Positions 34,901 through 46,942 of a stretch of 64,000 nucleotides of DNA are shown here, piece after piece. This DNA is from Dipteronia dyeriana (Eukaryota > Streptophyta > Magnoliopsida > Sapindales > Sapindaceae), in NCBI GenBank assembly GCA_032871835.1, contig CM065297.1, forward strand, positions 18,640,098 through 18,704,097. The letters are read 5' to 3'. Within the stretch, counting starts at the first letter, position 1. The number at the start of each line of letters is the position of its first letter. The translations under genes were made by a program, and so were the position numbers. The notes below the pieces were generated by a model. That model worked only from the letters and a program-made list of their open reading frames with translations. It had not been told where the DNA came from and made no database searches.

Positions 34901-35824
34901 TGTGTGTGTGTGCGTGCGTACTTAAATGCGTGTGCATACTTGCGTGCTCACGTGCGTGCGTGCTTGCGTTCATGTCTGCTTGCGTGCTTGAGTTCGTGCT
35001 TGCGTGCGTGCGGTTGTGAGTGCATGGATGCATTTGTGCGTGCGTCCGTGCATGGATGAGTGCGTTCGTGCGAGCGTACAAACATGGGTGCGTGTGGCGT
35101 GGAGTGTGTGCGTGCATGCATGAGTGCATGTGTACGTGCGTACGTACGTGCGTGCGTACGTACGTGCGTGCGTACGTACGTGCGTGCTTGCCAGAGTACA
35201 TTCACATGTGCGTGTGTCCAGGCGTGCGTGCTTGCGTGCTTGCGTGCTTGCTTACACATGTGCGTGCCTGCTTACACATGTGCGTGCCTGCGTGCTTGCG
35301 TGCATGAGTACGTGCATGTGAGCATGCGTGCTTCCTTTCGTGCTTCCGTTCGTGCGTGTTTGTGTGCATGCGTGCTTGCGTACGTGGGTGGGTGCGTGCG
35401 AGTGTGGGTGTGTGTGTGCATGTGTGCTTGTGTCTGCGTGCGTGTGTGTGGGTGCATGCATGCGTTCATGCGTGCATGCGTAAATGTGTGAGATGGTGTG
35501 TTCGTACGTGAGTGAGTACCTACATGCTTGCGTGAGTTTGTGCGTGCATGTGTGCGTGCGTGCGTGCGTGCCTGTACGAGTGCATACGTGTGTGTGTGCA
35601 AGCATCCGTGCATGCGTGCATACGTGCGTGCTTGTATACTTGCGTGCTTGTATACTTGTGTGCCTGCGTGCATGAATAGGTGCGTGCGTGTTTGCACGGA
35701 TGCATGCTTGCGTGCGTGTGTGTACGAATGCGTGCATGCGTGCGTGTATGCTTGTGTGTGTGCATGCATGCGCAGATGTTTGCATGCGTGCGTGCGTGTT
35801 TGTGTGCATGTGTTCATATGTGCA
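28961..35824 (+). repeat. tetranucleotide-phased satellite block 1b (GTGC strand on top)
   Basis: About 6.9 kb of TGCG, TGCA, TGTG, TACG, TTCG and TGCT tetramers. T recurs at nearly every fourth base over long runs; phase changes occur mainly in (TG)n tracts. Translations on the top strand are Cys-Val-Arg-Ala-like in all frames. It ends at the inverted LTR at 35825. Confidence 0.93.
29974..34215 (+). repeat. higher-order repeat inside satellite block 1b (unit about 1.9-2.2 kb)
   Basis: Anchor TCTGAGCTTGCGTAC with a preceding GTATGCGTTAGT recurs at about 29991, 31878 and 34068. About 95-100 bp later a GTRAGCACGCACG-like anchor recurs (30083 and 31972). Next, AAATRTGTRYGCRGGTGTGTA recurs at 30169, 32057 and 34199, and also at 31157. 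The segments around 30630-30840 and 32645-32850 (CGAGATTRTGTGATTGCTTRCTTAT) are also offset by about 2.0 kb. The copies are diverged but in the same order. Confidence 0.75.
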
Positions 35825-36383
35825 TGTAGGAACCCCGTTAACCGGTCTCGCAGCGGAAGTAGGTTTTAAAATTTTTATACAGATCATAATCTGTATCTGA
35901 GACCAGTGAACTTGAGATCGTAATTATTTTTCGAAACTAATACATACAATATGTAAACACATGAAATTGAAATCGATATAATCAAGAAGAAAATCTTACC
36001 AACGTTTGGAGGCTCTTTCACTTTACGTTATGCTCCTGTCTGAACCAATCTTACCAACGTTTGGAGGCTCCTGTCTGAACCACTCGATTTTCTTTGCTAT
36101 CTCCCGGGACTGGTAACTGCGTGTGGGTACGTTATGGTCTCAGGAACTTAAATGATGGATGTAGAGAAATACTTGAAGAAACTCTTTCTTCTTAATTTGG
36201 TGTATTGATTTTACGCACAAATGAATTGTATCTCATGCAAAATAAAATATGTTTTTTTTTCTTTTTTGCGTGTGTATCAGATACACACCAAAAAACTTTT
36301 TTATTTTTGTTTTGCACATGAATAAGGTGCAACACACAAAAAACAAAGTCAACCTCTTTTTTTTTTAAAAAAAAATTCACAAA

Positions 36384-36428
<45 letters not shown>

Positions 36429-36535
36429 TTTACTCCTGTTTCCTTTTACACAAATATTTATTTTTTTATATCACACGCCACTTTGCATGTGGACTAATTT
36501 GCATCACATGCAAATTCTATTATTTATTTTTCCTT

Positions 36536-36576
<41 letters not shown>

Positions 36577-37110
36577 TATAAAACACTTATATTTTTTTTT
36601 TCATTTTTTAATATATATATATATATATATTTGTTTGTATCTAATACAAACACTTATATATATGCACATACCAATTTACATCCAATGCAATCTCTTGTAT
36701 TATAATTGATATATATATCTTTTAATTATCATTTTCAAATATATCTAATATATTAAAAGTGATAATAAGTATTTTAAATTTAAACTTAAATTCAAATAAT
36801 TAGATAAATGATTTAGTAAAATAAAAATAATCATATTATTTTATCTTCACCTAAATCCATATATCAACTAACACATTCCAATTAATAGTTAATTAATAAT
36901 TCATAATTATCAATATAATTAAATAATCTAATTATTTAATTAATTTAACTATTAGCATTCATTAATTAAAGAATCTCATTATTCAATTAATTCCTGAATA
37001 TATACATGTCTCTTTCGTAACACAATTAATTGGACAATCCAATTAATTTACCGTGACCCTTATTACCTAAATCGATTGGGCTAGCAAGGGGACCTAATGG
37101 ACCCACAATA
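35825..37110 (-). repeat. LTR B, 3' part, inverted
   Basis: This is the reverse complement of the solo LTR from about 51154 to its end. It starts on the top strand with TGTAGGAACCCCGTT (LTR end) and includes AACGTTTGGAGGCTC and GCTAGCAAGGGGACCTAATG. Long (TA)n tracts lie at about 36387-36426, 36541-36572 and 36609-36632. It breaks off at GACCCACAATA, where LINE DNA begins. Confidence 0.85.
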
Positions 37111-38566
37111 TTTTTTTTTGGGTAAATAAATAGTATCATAGAAAGAAGGAAGGAATTTACAAATACAAGGGGCATACCCCAGGAAGAATGGGACACAAAG
37201 CCCAGAGATAACGTTCAAACAACAAACGCTCTAATAAGAGCTAAAACAAAGGCTTTACAAAAAGCACTGAGCACAATACAAGCCCACACCACCTAGGGAT
37301 AATTAGAGATGAGAGGCTAATGAGAGGCTAATTCTTCAACTTGAGAGAAGAGAGCCGGCAACGAATAGTATCTATAATGATCTGGGCAACCTCTCCACTA
37401 GACTTTCGAGAGCTTTTAAAAATACGACAATTTCACTGTCTCTAAATAAAATAGACGGCAGCCGCAAGACAAATTATTTTTGTCACGACGGATGGGGAGC
37501 TCCCTTTCCATGAATGGACACCCTTTCAATAAGATCATTCCAGCTAAGATGAATCCCAGGACAACCACATTTATTCAAAAGTTGTGTCCATATGGCTTTG
37601 CTATAAAAACACTCAAAGAAAAAGGTGAGAATGAGTCTCGGTTTGAGAGTTACAAAGGACACACGTAGTAACAACTTGAGGGTCGTAGCGCTGAACACGA
37701 TCCAATGTAGAAAGCCTACCTTTAATAGCCAACCAAAGGATGAAACCCATACTCGGGATATTCTGCGGGAACCACACAATTTTATACCAAGAAACCAAAG
37801 GATGAGGGGTTCTAAGAGAATCCATAGCAGACACAGCTGAATAAATGCCATTAGATGAAGGAAGCCACAAAATTCTATCATCCAAAGTAGAGTTTGGGTT
37901 GTAAGAAGGCATACGACTCCAAATTTCAGCAAGGTCAATAGACATAGCAGCAGGCCATCTCCAATTATCATCAAGAACAATGGTATTAACCTTAGCATTG
38001 ATAGAGAGTCTAGAATCATAAATAATACGGGAGCTCCATTTCGATCGAATAGGGCCATCCGGATGCCAATTATCAAACCAAAAGAAGTTTTCAAGCCATT
38101 ACCAATGATGTGCTGAATTAAAGGATGGGCAAAAGGCCTAAGAAGAAGAAGTTTTCTTATATTCCAAGAATAGGTATGAGGAGCTTTCACCTCCCACAAA
38201 TTGGTACCTTTGAGGAGATAGGCTTTGATCCAAGAAGTCCATAGATTACTAGTGCCATAAACCAGAATCCATATATGTCTAATCATAAGTGCTTTGTTCC
38301 ATAAAGAGAGGTTATTGATTCCAAGGCCACCCTCTTTCTTTGGAACACAAATATCAGACCAAGCAATCTTAGAGCCTTTGCTGTTCACCTCAACCCCATT
38401 CCATAAAAAATTTCAGAATTTCTGTTCAAAGCTCTTCAAGATTCTCTTTCGAAGATAAAGGTGAGAAGCCCAAAAGACTTGAATACTAGTTAAAATCGAG
38501 ATGATAAGTTGAAGATGACCAACAAAGGTAAGGCACTTATTTAACCAAGAAAAAAGTCTACTCGAA
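37111..38566 (-). mobile_element. LINE fragment (5' truncated) at the integrase-LTR junction of element B
   Basis: On the minus strand it runs from the end of RT (RLFSWLNKCLTFVGHLQL) through KEGGLGINNLSLWNKALM and the zf-RVT part (GRLSTLDRVQRYDPQVVTTC) to a poly(A) end, seen as T9 at 37111. Its tail (GGGTAAATAAATAGTATCAT) is shared with the fragment at 40473. It has integrase on one side and mid-LTR on the other, so a deletion accompanied or followed insertion. No target duplication was found. Confidence 0.8.
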
Positions 38567-39360
38567 ATCTTAGAACGAGGTTTATGGTCACTAATATAAC
38601 TGCCCTCAAGAAACGTTGCATTTGTTGATACAAATACTTTGTTATCTTCGGGACTATAGAAGTGCCTAGCTCTTGTCTCCTTGGAGTATCCTACAAACAG
38701 GCAGACCACAGACTTGGAGTATAGCTTTACAGTTTTGTTCTTCAGCACGTGTGCTGGACACCCCCCATATGCAAAAATGTCCCAAACTAGCTTTACGACC
38801 ACTCCACAACTCTAGGGGAGTCTTAGGAACAGATTTGGATAGCACCACATTCAAAATGTATGTCGCTGTTTGTGACGCATATCCCTATAAGGAATTTGGT
38901 AATGATGAGAAACTAATCATAGATCTCACCATTTCCATTAGGGTTCTATTTCTCCTCTCCGCTACACCATTTTGCTAAGGTGTACCGGGATCTGTGAGTT
39001 GGGAAACTATCCCATGCTCGACCATAAAGTCTTCAAACTCTTGGTCAAGGTACTCACCTCTATGATCCGATCACAGTTACTTGATAGTCCTACCTAATTG
39101 ATTCTCAACTTCAGCTAGAAATTTTTTAAACATTTCAAATGTTTCTGACTTCCGTTGCATTAGGTAGACATATCCGTATCTTGAGTAGTCATCTATAAAG
39201 GTGACATAATACTCATAACAACCTCTAGCTTTAACATTCATCGGTCCGCAGACGTCTGTATGTATAAGCTCTAGCAGTTTTTTAGCTATAAGCCCTTTTC
39301 CAGTAAAAGGTCTCTTAGTCATCTTACCTTCCAGACAAGATTCGCAGACAGGTAATGTGC
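38567..39360 (-). pseudogene. copia integrase remnant of element B
   Basis: The minus strand shows ELIHTDVCGPM near 39265, YYVTFIDDYSRYGYVYLM near 39155-39210, then broken pieces of the core (HGIVSQLTDPGTP, NGVAERRNRTLMEM) between 38920 and 39040. The C-terminal part FAYGGCPAHV..KSVVCLFVGYSKETRARHFY follows near 38650-38780. Stops near 39072 and 38978 break it. Confidence 0.8.
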
Positions 39361-39479
39361 CAACCTTTAACTCACTTAAAGGTCCGCTTTTTACTAGTCT
39401 GTCTATCTGGTCAAGGTTGATATGACCAAGCCATAGATGCTAGAGATACGTGTCATTATCTGGAGAAATCTTATGTTAT

Positions 39480-39900
39480 TTAGTTTTTGATTTTTCAACC
39501 TTAAACATTTCGGTGTTGAGCAGTGTAGTATGTATTAACAGTCTTAACACATATAGATTGTTTTCATTAATTCATGAACAAATATTCAGACCATTCTTTC
39601 CAATAATAACAAACTTATTATTAAAATAAACAGAATATTTTTGTTCTAACAACTTAGAAACAGAAATCAAATTCAGTGTAAATCCAGGAATATAAAATAC
39701 ATTGTCCAACAATATATAATTTTTATAAAAACGTAATCTAATTACGCCCACTGCTCGTGCCGACACCACATCCCTTGACCCCACACGTATTGAGAAGGCT
39801 CCCTAATCTAGCTGTGTCCAAGAATCAATCCATTGCAAAGAAGAACAAACTTGGTTAGTGGCCCCTGAATCAACTATCCAGGGTAAAGAATCATCTTCCA
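39480..39900 (-). pseudogene. copia protease remnant of element B
   Basis: The minus strand reads PWIVDSGATNQVC near 39850-39885, with the protease DSGA signature. It continues after a stop near 39800 with VIRLRFYKNYILLDNVFYIPGFTLNLISVSKLLEQ-type sequence (39620-39735). The order and content are typical of copia Gag-Pol between gag and integrase. Confidence 0.75.
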
Positions 39901-42224
39901 CTAAACATGACTCAAGAACAAGTAAATCATATTTACCTTTCTTGGACTTCTTTTTGTTTTGTTTTGGGATTTCTTGGGTTTGGGCTTGCCCTTCACCTTC
40001 CCAACAGACCTCTTTCTTTTCTTATTATTGGAGGAAGATGGTTTAACAACATTTGCCTCACCGGTCTTGCCCTTACAATCCTTAGTCAAGGACTCAAAGG
40101 TAGTGAGCTCATTAAGTAACTGTGTGAGACTGAACCTTAACTTGTTCATCTTGTAATTATTCTTAAACTGATCGAAACTCTTCGAAAGAGCCGTCAGTAT
40201 GATGCTCACTTGACTGGGTTCATCAATGGCTCCGCTATTGACTTCTGCCATGCTGAAGTAGGACATCATGCTCAGGACATGTTCCCGAACTGACGTTCCT
40301 TCCTTCATGCAAGAGAGCATAGCGGAATGAATAGCTTCGTGTGGCTTTTGCTCGAAAGGGTGCTCGAATATAGCTTAAAATGACTCCATGATTTCGAATG
40401 CTGAAGTCATTGTTTCGTGTTTTGTGACAAGCACGTTTGTCATTGAAGCCAACAGATATGTTCGGGTCTTCTCTTTTTTGGGTAAATAAATAGTATCATA
40501 GAAAGAAGGAAGGAATGTATAATTACAAGAGGCATACCCTAGGAAGAAAGGGACACAAAGCCCAGAAACAAAGATCAAACATCAAACTCTCTAATATCTA
40601 GGGATAGAGAAGAGAGGCTAAAAAAAGCTCAACACACGAGCAACCAAAAAACAAGATCTAGACAAGGGCTCAAAACAAGAACAACAAGAGCAAAGCTTTA
40701 AAATCTATTAGCGTTGACATTCCAATTCAAAGCAATAAGAGGGTGGTCTTTGAGATTGATAGATGATAGCCGGCAGCGAATGGTGTTAATAATGGAGCGT
40801 GCAATAACCGAGTTAGTCCTTTTGGTGCCTTTAAAAATACGGCAATTACACTCTCTCCAAATGTGATAAACAACAGCCCCAAGACAAAGCTTCTTAGCCA
40901 CAATAACAGAATTGGTCCCTCTCCAATGGGTGGACGCCTAAGCAATAAAATCATTCCAGCAAAGACCAATCTAGTTAGTCCCACAATAGTTCAGAAGTTG
41001 AGTCCAAATGGCTATACTGAATAAACACTCAAAGAACAGGTGAGCATGAGACTCGAGATAGGAGTTACAAAGAACACAAGTAGTAACAACCCCAGGGTCA
41101 TACTTATGAATGCGGTCTCTGGTAGAGAGCCTACCTCTAACAGCCATCCAAAGAATGAAATTCATTCTCTGAATGTTTTGAGGGAACCAAACCAGCTTGA
41201 ACCAAGGAATAAGAGGGTGAAGGGCTCTAAGAGAAGCCAAAGCAAAAGATGCTGAGTAGATACCATTGGTAGAAGGGAGCCATCGAGTACTATCCTCTAA
41301 ATTAGAGTTAGAATTGTAAGAAGGCATCCGACTTCTAATTTCTACAAGATCAATGGACATAGCAGCTGGCCAATTCCAAGAATCAACAAGAACAATGGCA
41401 TTAACCGTTGCATTGAGGGGGAAGCCAGAATCATAAACCACACGGGGGCTCCATTTCAAAAAGAGAGGACCATCCGGATGCCAATTATCAAACCATAAGG
41501 AAGTACGAGAACCATTACCAATGTAGTGTTGAATTAAAGGACAAGCAATTGGCCAAAGATAGAGGAGTTTCCTATAATTCCAAGAGCAGGTGGAAGGAGC
41601 TTTAGCCTCCCAAAGATTTGAGCCTTTGAGGTGATAAGCTTTGATCCAAAAAGTCCAGAGGTTATTCGTTCCATAAATCAGAATCCAAAGATGCCTAATC
41701 ATCAGGGACTTGTTCCAAGAAGAGAGATCCTTGATTCCAAGACCACCCTTTTTCTTAGGGAGACAAATATTAGATCAATAAATTTTTGCACCCTTACTAT
41801 CACTTTCAACCCCTTTACCCCTTTCCATAAGAAACTTCAAAATTTATGTTCTATAATCTTCAAAATATTGATAGGAAGGCAGAGATAACTAGCCCAAAAG
41901 ACTTGTAAACTTGACAAAATCGAAATAATGAGCTGCAAGCGACCCGCATAAGAGAGGCTGCGGTTCATCCAAGAGGTAAGTCTACCTGAAACTTTGTCCA
42001 CAAGAGAGGAGCAATTTTGGGTCTTCTAATCAGATGAGACCCATTGCTTGTATGCCTCACGAACAGGTCGTGTGGTATTGACAGTAGGCACTGGAGGACA
42101 TTCCTCCGTTAGCACAAACTTGAGGTCTTTAGTGACCAAAATTTCATTAATATTAAGTTTCCACTTAGTGTAGTTATTACCAGTTAATTTATCGTTTGTG
42201 AGAATTTAAAGTAATGTAGAAGAC
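39901..42224 (-). pseudogene. copia gag of element B, split by a LINE
   Basis: The start near 42224 (minus) is followed by LTGNNYTKWK and FVLTEECPPVP. The frame reaches VSSD at the LINE site (42027), where an in-frame stop (TAG) has arisen. Beyond the LINE, gag continues with LLASMTNVLVTKHETM near 40410-40455 and HSAMLSCMKEGTSVREHVL near 40270-40325. The basic C-terminus (KKRKRSVGKVKGKPKPKK) is near 39975-40030. A stop near 40378 and one at the start (LTN-region TAA near 42210) inactivate it. Confidence 0.82.
40473..42018 (-). mobile_element. LINE fragment, 1546 bp, 5' truncated, with 9-bp TSD
   Basis: It is flanked by GGGTCTTCT at 40464-40472 and 42019-42027. The minus strand carries the C-terminal RT region (RLTSWMNRSLSYAGRLQLI), a connection region and the zf-RVT segment (GRLSTRDRIHKYDPGVVTTC, HAHLFFECLFS). 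It ends in a short A tract, seen as T6 at the left. Same family as the fragment at 37111 but a different family from the LINE at 21-27 kb. The insertion sits precisely within gag of element B. Confidence 0.88.
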
Positions 42225-42954
42225 ATTGCTAAAATAAATAAAACATTCATTCAATTATTTATTTAAAACAAGTGTGAGTGCTTTGGCATAAATTTAAACA
42301 TGGTGCATGCACATGTTTAACAAACTAGAACTACCCTAAAACTAGTTACTATACCACGACAATCCAACATACCACAAAGAAGTGCCGCCTTAGGGTCGGT
42401 CAAGTCTTTGCAAGTTGAACCGAGACATTCTCAATCAAATGATAATATAGAATAACTCTGACTCCATATCATTCAACCATCGTTCATTCAGTCAGGTTTT
42501 TAATTAATAAACTTAATCAAAACCTTAGTGAGTGTAACCCCCCATTTCAGATCTCACGAGCTTAACTCGATAATTGCCGCCTTAGGGTAGGTCAATCACA
42601 AAATACTCTCAGAAATCGTATCCGTTAGGAAGTCAACCATGGTATTGACCTTTGTGGAAACCCTCCTTAGGGAGGACGAAAGCAAAGCCGTCACGAGGCC
42701 CCACTCGGATCTCACTGTGTTGAACTAATGATGGAGACCGCGGGATATATATGTCATATATCCCTCTCCCACTAACTATTTTAAAATTAGGATTTTCTTT
42801 TAACCATTAATGCACTTAGACCTTACAGGATTAAACGACTAACTTTAATCAAGTTATCTAGCGCATTAATTAATTAGAAACAAATTCTAATTAACTAATA
42901 AATTATTAATGATTTTTAACAATTAAAAAACTAATCTATTAGTGAATAATCTAT
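42225..42954 (-). other. leader (gag-proximal part) of element B
   Basis: Non-coding copia leader on the minus strand. It includes two imperfect copies of GCCGCCTTAGGGT.GGTCAA at about 42384 and 42576. Its upstream end meets satellite DNA at 42955 without a primer-binding site or LTR. Confidence 0.6.
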
Positions 42955-45900
42955 GTGCATGCGTGTGTCCATACGTACGTGGGTGGTTACGTGCATGATC
43001 GTACGTCCTTACATGCGTGAGTGTGTGCATACTTACGTGCATTTTTATGTGCATGCGTGCGTGCAGGCATGCTTACGTGCATGCATGTATGCATGCTTAT
43101 GTGCGTGTGTGTATACGTGCGGGCGTGAGTACATACGTGCGTGCGTGCGTGCATACGTGCGTGCGTGCATACGTGCGTGCGTGCATACGTGAGTGCATAC
43201 ATGCATGCGTGTGTGCGTGCTTATGTGCATGTTTGCTTACGTGTGTACGTGTGTGCTTACATGCGTGTGTGTGTGCGTGCGTGTGTGCGTGAGTACTTGT
43301 GCGAGTGTGTGTGTGCATGCATCAGTGCGTACGTACGTGCGTATTTACGTGTGTGCCTGCAAGATTGCATATGCGTGTGCGTGCATACGTGTGAGCAAGC
43401 GTGAGTGCGTACGTGCTTACGTGTAAGCTTACACATGTGTGTGCTTACGTGCGCGGGTGCATGCATACGTGTTTGTATGCACATGTGTGTTCGTACGTGC
43501 ATGCGTGCGTGAGTGTGTGCGTGCATGCATGAGTTCATATGTGCGTATGTGCGTACGTGCGTATGTGCGTACGTGCGTGCGTGCCTGCACGAGTGCATAC
43601 TTGTGTGCGTGCAGATATACGTGCAGGCTTACGTGCAGGCATGCATGCTTACGCATGTGCATGCATGCTTACGTGTGTGCATGCATATGTTCACGGGTAT
43701 GTGCGTATATACGAGCGTGTTTGTGTGCATGCGTGCGTGTGTGCGTGCGTGTGTGGGTGCTTGCGTGCGTGCTTGTATGCCTGTGTAGGTGCGTGTATTG
43801 ATAAGTGCGTGCATGGATACGTACGTACGTGCGTGCATGCTTGCAGGCATGTGTGCGTGCATCTGAATGTGTGTGTCTGCATGCATGCTTACGTGCGTGC
43901 TTATGTGTGTGTGTACATACGTGCGTGAGTGTTTGCCTGTGCTGGTGTTTGCATGCTTACGTGCACACATGTTCCCATACGTGCGTGCATGTGTTCGTGC
44001 TTATGTGTTTACGTGTGTGAGTGTGTGCATATGTACGTGCGTGTTTGTGTGCATGTGTGCGTGCACTGATACGTGTGTGCGTGTGTGCGTATATGCAGGC
44101 ATGCTTGCATGCGTGTAAGTGTACGTGCTTATGTGCGTGTGTGCGTGCGTGCATGCGTGAGTGAGTGCGTGCGTGTATGATTGCATTAAGCGTGCGTGTG
44201 TACGTACATGCCTGTATGAGTGCATACGCGTTTGCATACGTGCTTGCTTATGCATGTACGTTTGTGTGTGCGTGCACTGGTGTGTGCGTGCGTACGATCT
44301 TCCGTATATGTGTGTGTGCATGTGTGCTTATGTTCGTGCGTGCGTATGCGTGCGTGCTTACGTGCGAGAGTGTGTGCATACTTTCGTGTGTATTTGTGTG
44401 CATGCATGCGTGCATACGTGCAGACTTGCTTACGTGTATACCTGTGTGCATGCTTATGTGCGTGTGTGCGTATGTGTGTACGTGTGTACGTGAGTGCTTG
44501 CATGCATGTGTGCATGCACGCGTTCGTGTGTAAGTGCATGCGTGCATGAGTATTTGCGTGAGTGTGTGTGTGCATGCATGAGTGCATGTGTACGTGTGTT
44601 AGTACGTGCGTGCCTAAGCTTATGCATATTTGCGTGTATGCAGGCGTGAGTGTGTGCGTGCATGCTTACGTGCGAGCTTGTACATGTGCATGCATACGTG
44701 TACCTATACGGATACGTGCGTGCGTGCATGTTTACGTGTACAGGTGTGTGTGTACATATGTATGTGTGAGCATGCACGCATGTATGAGTCCGTGTGTGCG
44801 TACATACATGCGTGCGTGCGTAAATATATGGGCATGTGTGTTCGTACGTGTGTGCGTGCTTGAGTGTATACGTGGATGCATGAGTTCATGTGTACGTGTA
44901 TGCGTACGTCCGTGTCTGCACGAATGCATACGTGTGTGCGTGCATACGTGAATGCAATCTTACGTTCAGTCATGTATGCTTACGCATGTGCTTGCTTACG
45001 TGCGTGCATGCGTTCACGGGTGTGTTCGTACGTGCGTGCGTGCTTGCATGCCTGTGTGCGTGCGTGTATGGATGCATACGTGTGTGTGTGCATGGATACG
45101 TGTATGTGTGCGTGCTTGCAGGCATACGTGCGTGCATCTGAGTGTGCGTGCATGTGTGCATGCTTACGTGCGTGCGTGCGTGCGTGTTTCCATGTGTGCA
45201 TATGTGCTTGCTTGCGTGCGTGCGTGCTTGAATGCGTTCTTATGTGCGTGCTTATGTGCATACGTGCGTGCATGTGTGTGTGCTTACGTGCATGCAGGCA
45301 TGCTTGCAAGCGTGCAAGTGTGCGTTCTTATGTGCGTGTGTGCATGCGTGCGTGCTTGAGTGGGTACATGCACGCGTGCGTGCAGGCGTGCTAGCTTGCG
45401 TTCCTGTACAGGTGTTTACGTGCTTCCATGCTCGCATCTGTGCGTGTAAGCGTGCTTGTTTATATGCATGCGTGCATGCGTGTGTGAGTACGTGTATGGA
45501 TGCATGCGTGCATGTGTACGTGCAGCCATGCGTGCCTGCATGTGTACGTTCGTGCTTGCATGCTTATGTGCTTGTGTGCATGCGTACACGTGTGCGTGCA
45601 CACATGCGTACGTGCACGGGTGTATGTGTGCATACGCGTGCGTGCGTGCTTGTGTGCATGCGCGCGCGTGGGTGAGTGTTTACGTGCAAGCATGTGTGAG
45701 TACGCGCATGCTTGTTTGTGTGCATGCGTGCTCATATGTGTACGTGCTAGCTTGCGTGCGTGTTCATACGTGCGTGAGTGCATGCGTGAGAGCATGCATG
45801 CTTGCTTGCTTACGTGCATGCGTGTGTGCATAAGTGTATGCGTGCATGTTTAAACGCGTGCGAGTGTACATATGTGCGTGAGTGATTGCGTGTGTGCATG

Positions 45901-46942
45901 CTTGCGTACTTGCGTGCTTATGTGTGTGTGTGCGTGCGTGCATGTGTGTTCATGTGTGTGTGCGTTCATGTGCATGTGCGTTCATGTGCATGTGCATGCG
46001 TGCATACGTGCACGTGTATGCGTTATATGTCCGAGCTTGCGTACTCGTTTGTGTGCATGTGTATGTGAGCATATGCGTGCATGCATGCGTGTGTTCGTGC
46101 ATGAGTGTTTGCATGCGTGTGTGCAAGCACGAACCTTTGCAAGTGTACTTGCATGCGGTTGTGCCTGCATGTGTGTGAGCGTGCACGAGTTTTTGTGCGT
46201 GCATATGTGTGTACGTGCATGCGTGTGTGCGTGTGTGCGCGGGTGTGTGAGTGCATGCGTGCTTGTGTGCGTGCGTGTGTGCATACGTGCATGTGTGTTT
46301 GTATGCATGGGTGCTTGCGTGAGTGCGTGCATGTGTGCACGGATGTATGCATACGTGCGTGCGTGCATGGATGCGTGCGTGCGTGTAGGCATGTGTGTGT
46401 GTGTGTGTAGGAATGTGTGTGTGCGGGTAGGCATGCGTGCGTGTGTGCGTGTGAGTAGGCATGCGTGCGTGCGTGCGAGCGTGCGAGTAGGCATGCGTGC
46501 GTGCGTGCGTGTGTGCGTGTAGGCATGCGTGCGTGCATGCTTATGTGCATGTGTGCGTGTTTGCATGCGTGCTTGTGTGCGTGCGTGCGTGCGTGCGTGC
46601 TTGCTTGCTTTCGTGCATGCTTGCTTGCGTGCTTATGTGCGTGCGTGCGTGTGTACGTGCGTTCGTGTGTGCATGCATACGTGCGTGTTTGTGTGCATGT
46701 GTGCATTTGTGCATGTGTGCGTGTGTGCATGCGTGTGTGCATGCGTGCGAACATTGGTGCGTGCGTGCGTGTGTGCACGCATGTGAGGGTGTGTGCGTGC
46801 GTGCTTGCTCGTGTTTGTGCGTGTATGCGTACGTGATTGTGTGCTTTCGTGGGTGAGTGCTTGCGTGCTTATGTGCGTGCGCGTTTGTGTGCATGCGTGC
46901 ATGTGTGCGTTCGTGCGTGTGCGTGTGTGTGTGGGCATGCAT
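42955..46942 (+). repeat. tetranucleotide-phased satellite block 2a
   Basis: About 4 kb of the same TGCG/TGCA/TGTG/TACG tetramer series, with the GTGC strand on top. The recurring phrase CCTGCACGAGTGCATAC occurs at about 43585 and, with changes, 44205 and 44909. The anchor GTCCGAGCTTGCGTAC lies at about 46029, followed about 95 bp later by GTGCAAGCACGAA. Confidence 0.92.

Larger units (their letters stand above)
35825..42954 (-). mobile_element. element B: inverted, internally deleted copia with two LINE fragments
   Basis: Read on the minus strand, the order is leader (42954-42225), gag (interrupted by a LINE), protease and integrase, then a second LINE fragment, then the 3' half of an LTR of the same family as LTR A. 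RT, RNase H and the LTR start are missing. No 5' LTR or primer site is present: the leader runs straight into satellite DNA at 42955. Stops in gag and integrase show it is dead. Confidence 0.8.

Noticed and set aside
27862..35824. CRISPR array or centromeric/telomeric repeat
   Set aside because: There are no fixed repeats with unique spacers and no TTTAGGG units, and the basic unit is 4 bp rather than 150-180 bp. A centromere link cannot be judged without cytology.
35820..42959. GTGCA on both sides of element B as a target-site duplication
   Set aside because: The 5-mer is extremely common in the satellite and element B lacks a 5' LTR, so the match is expected by chance.
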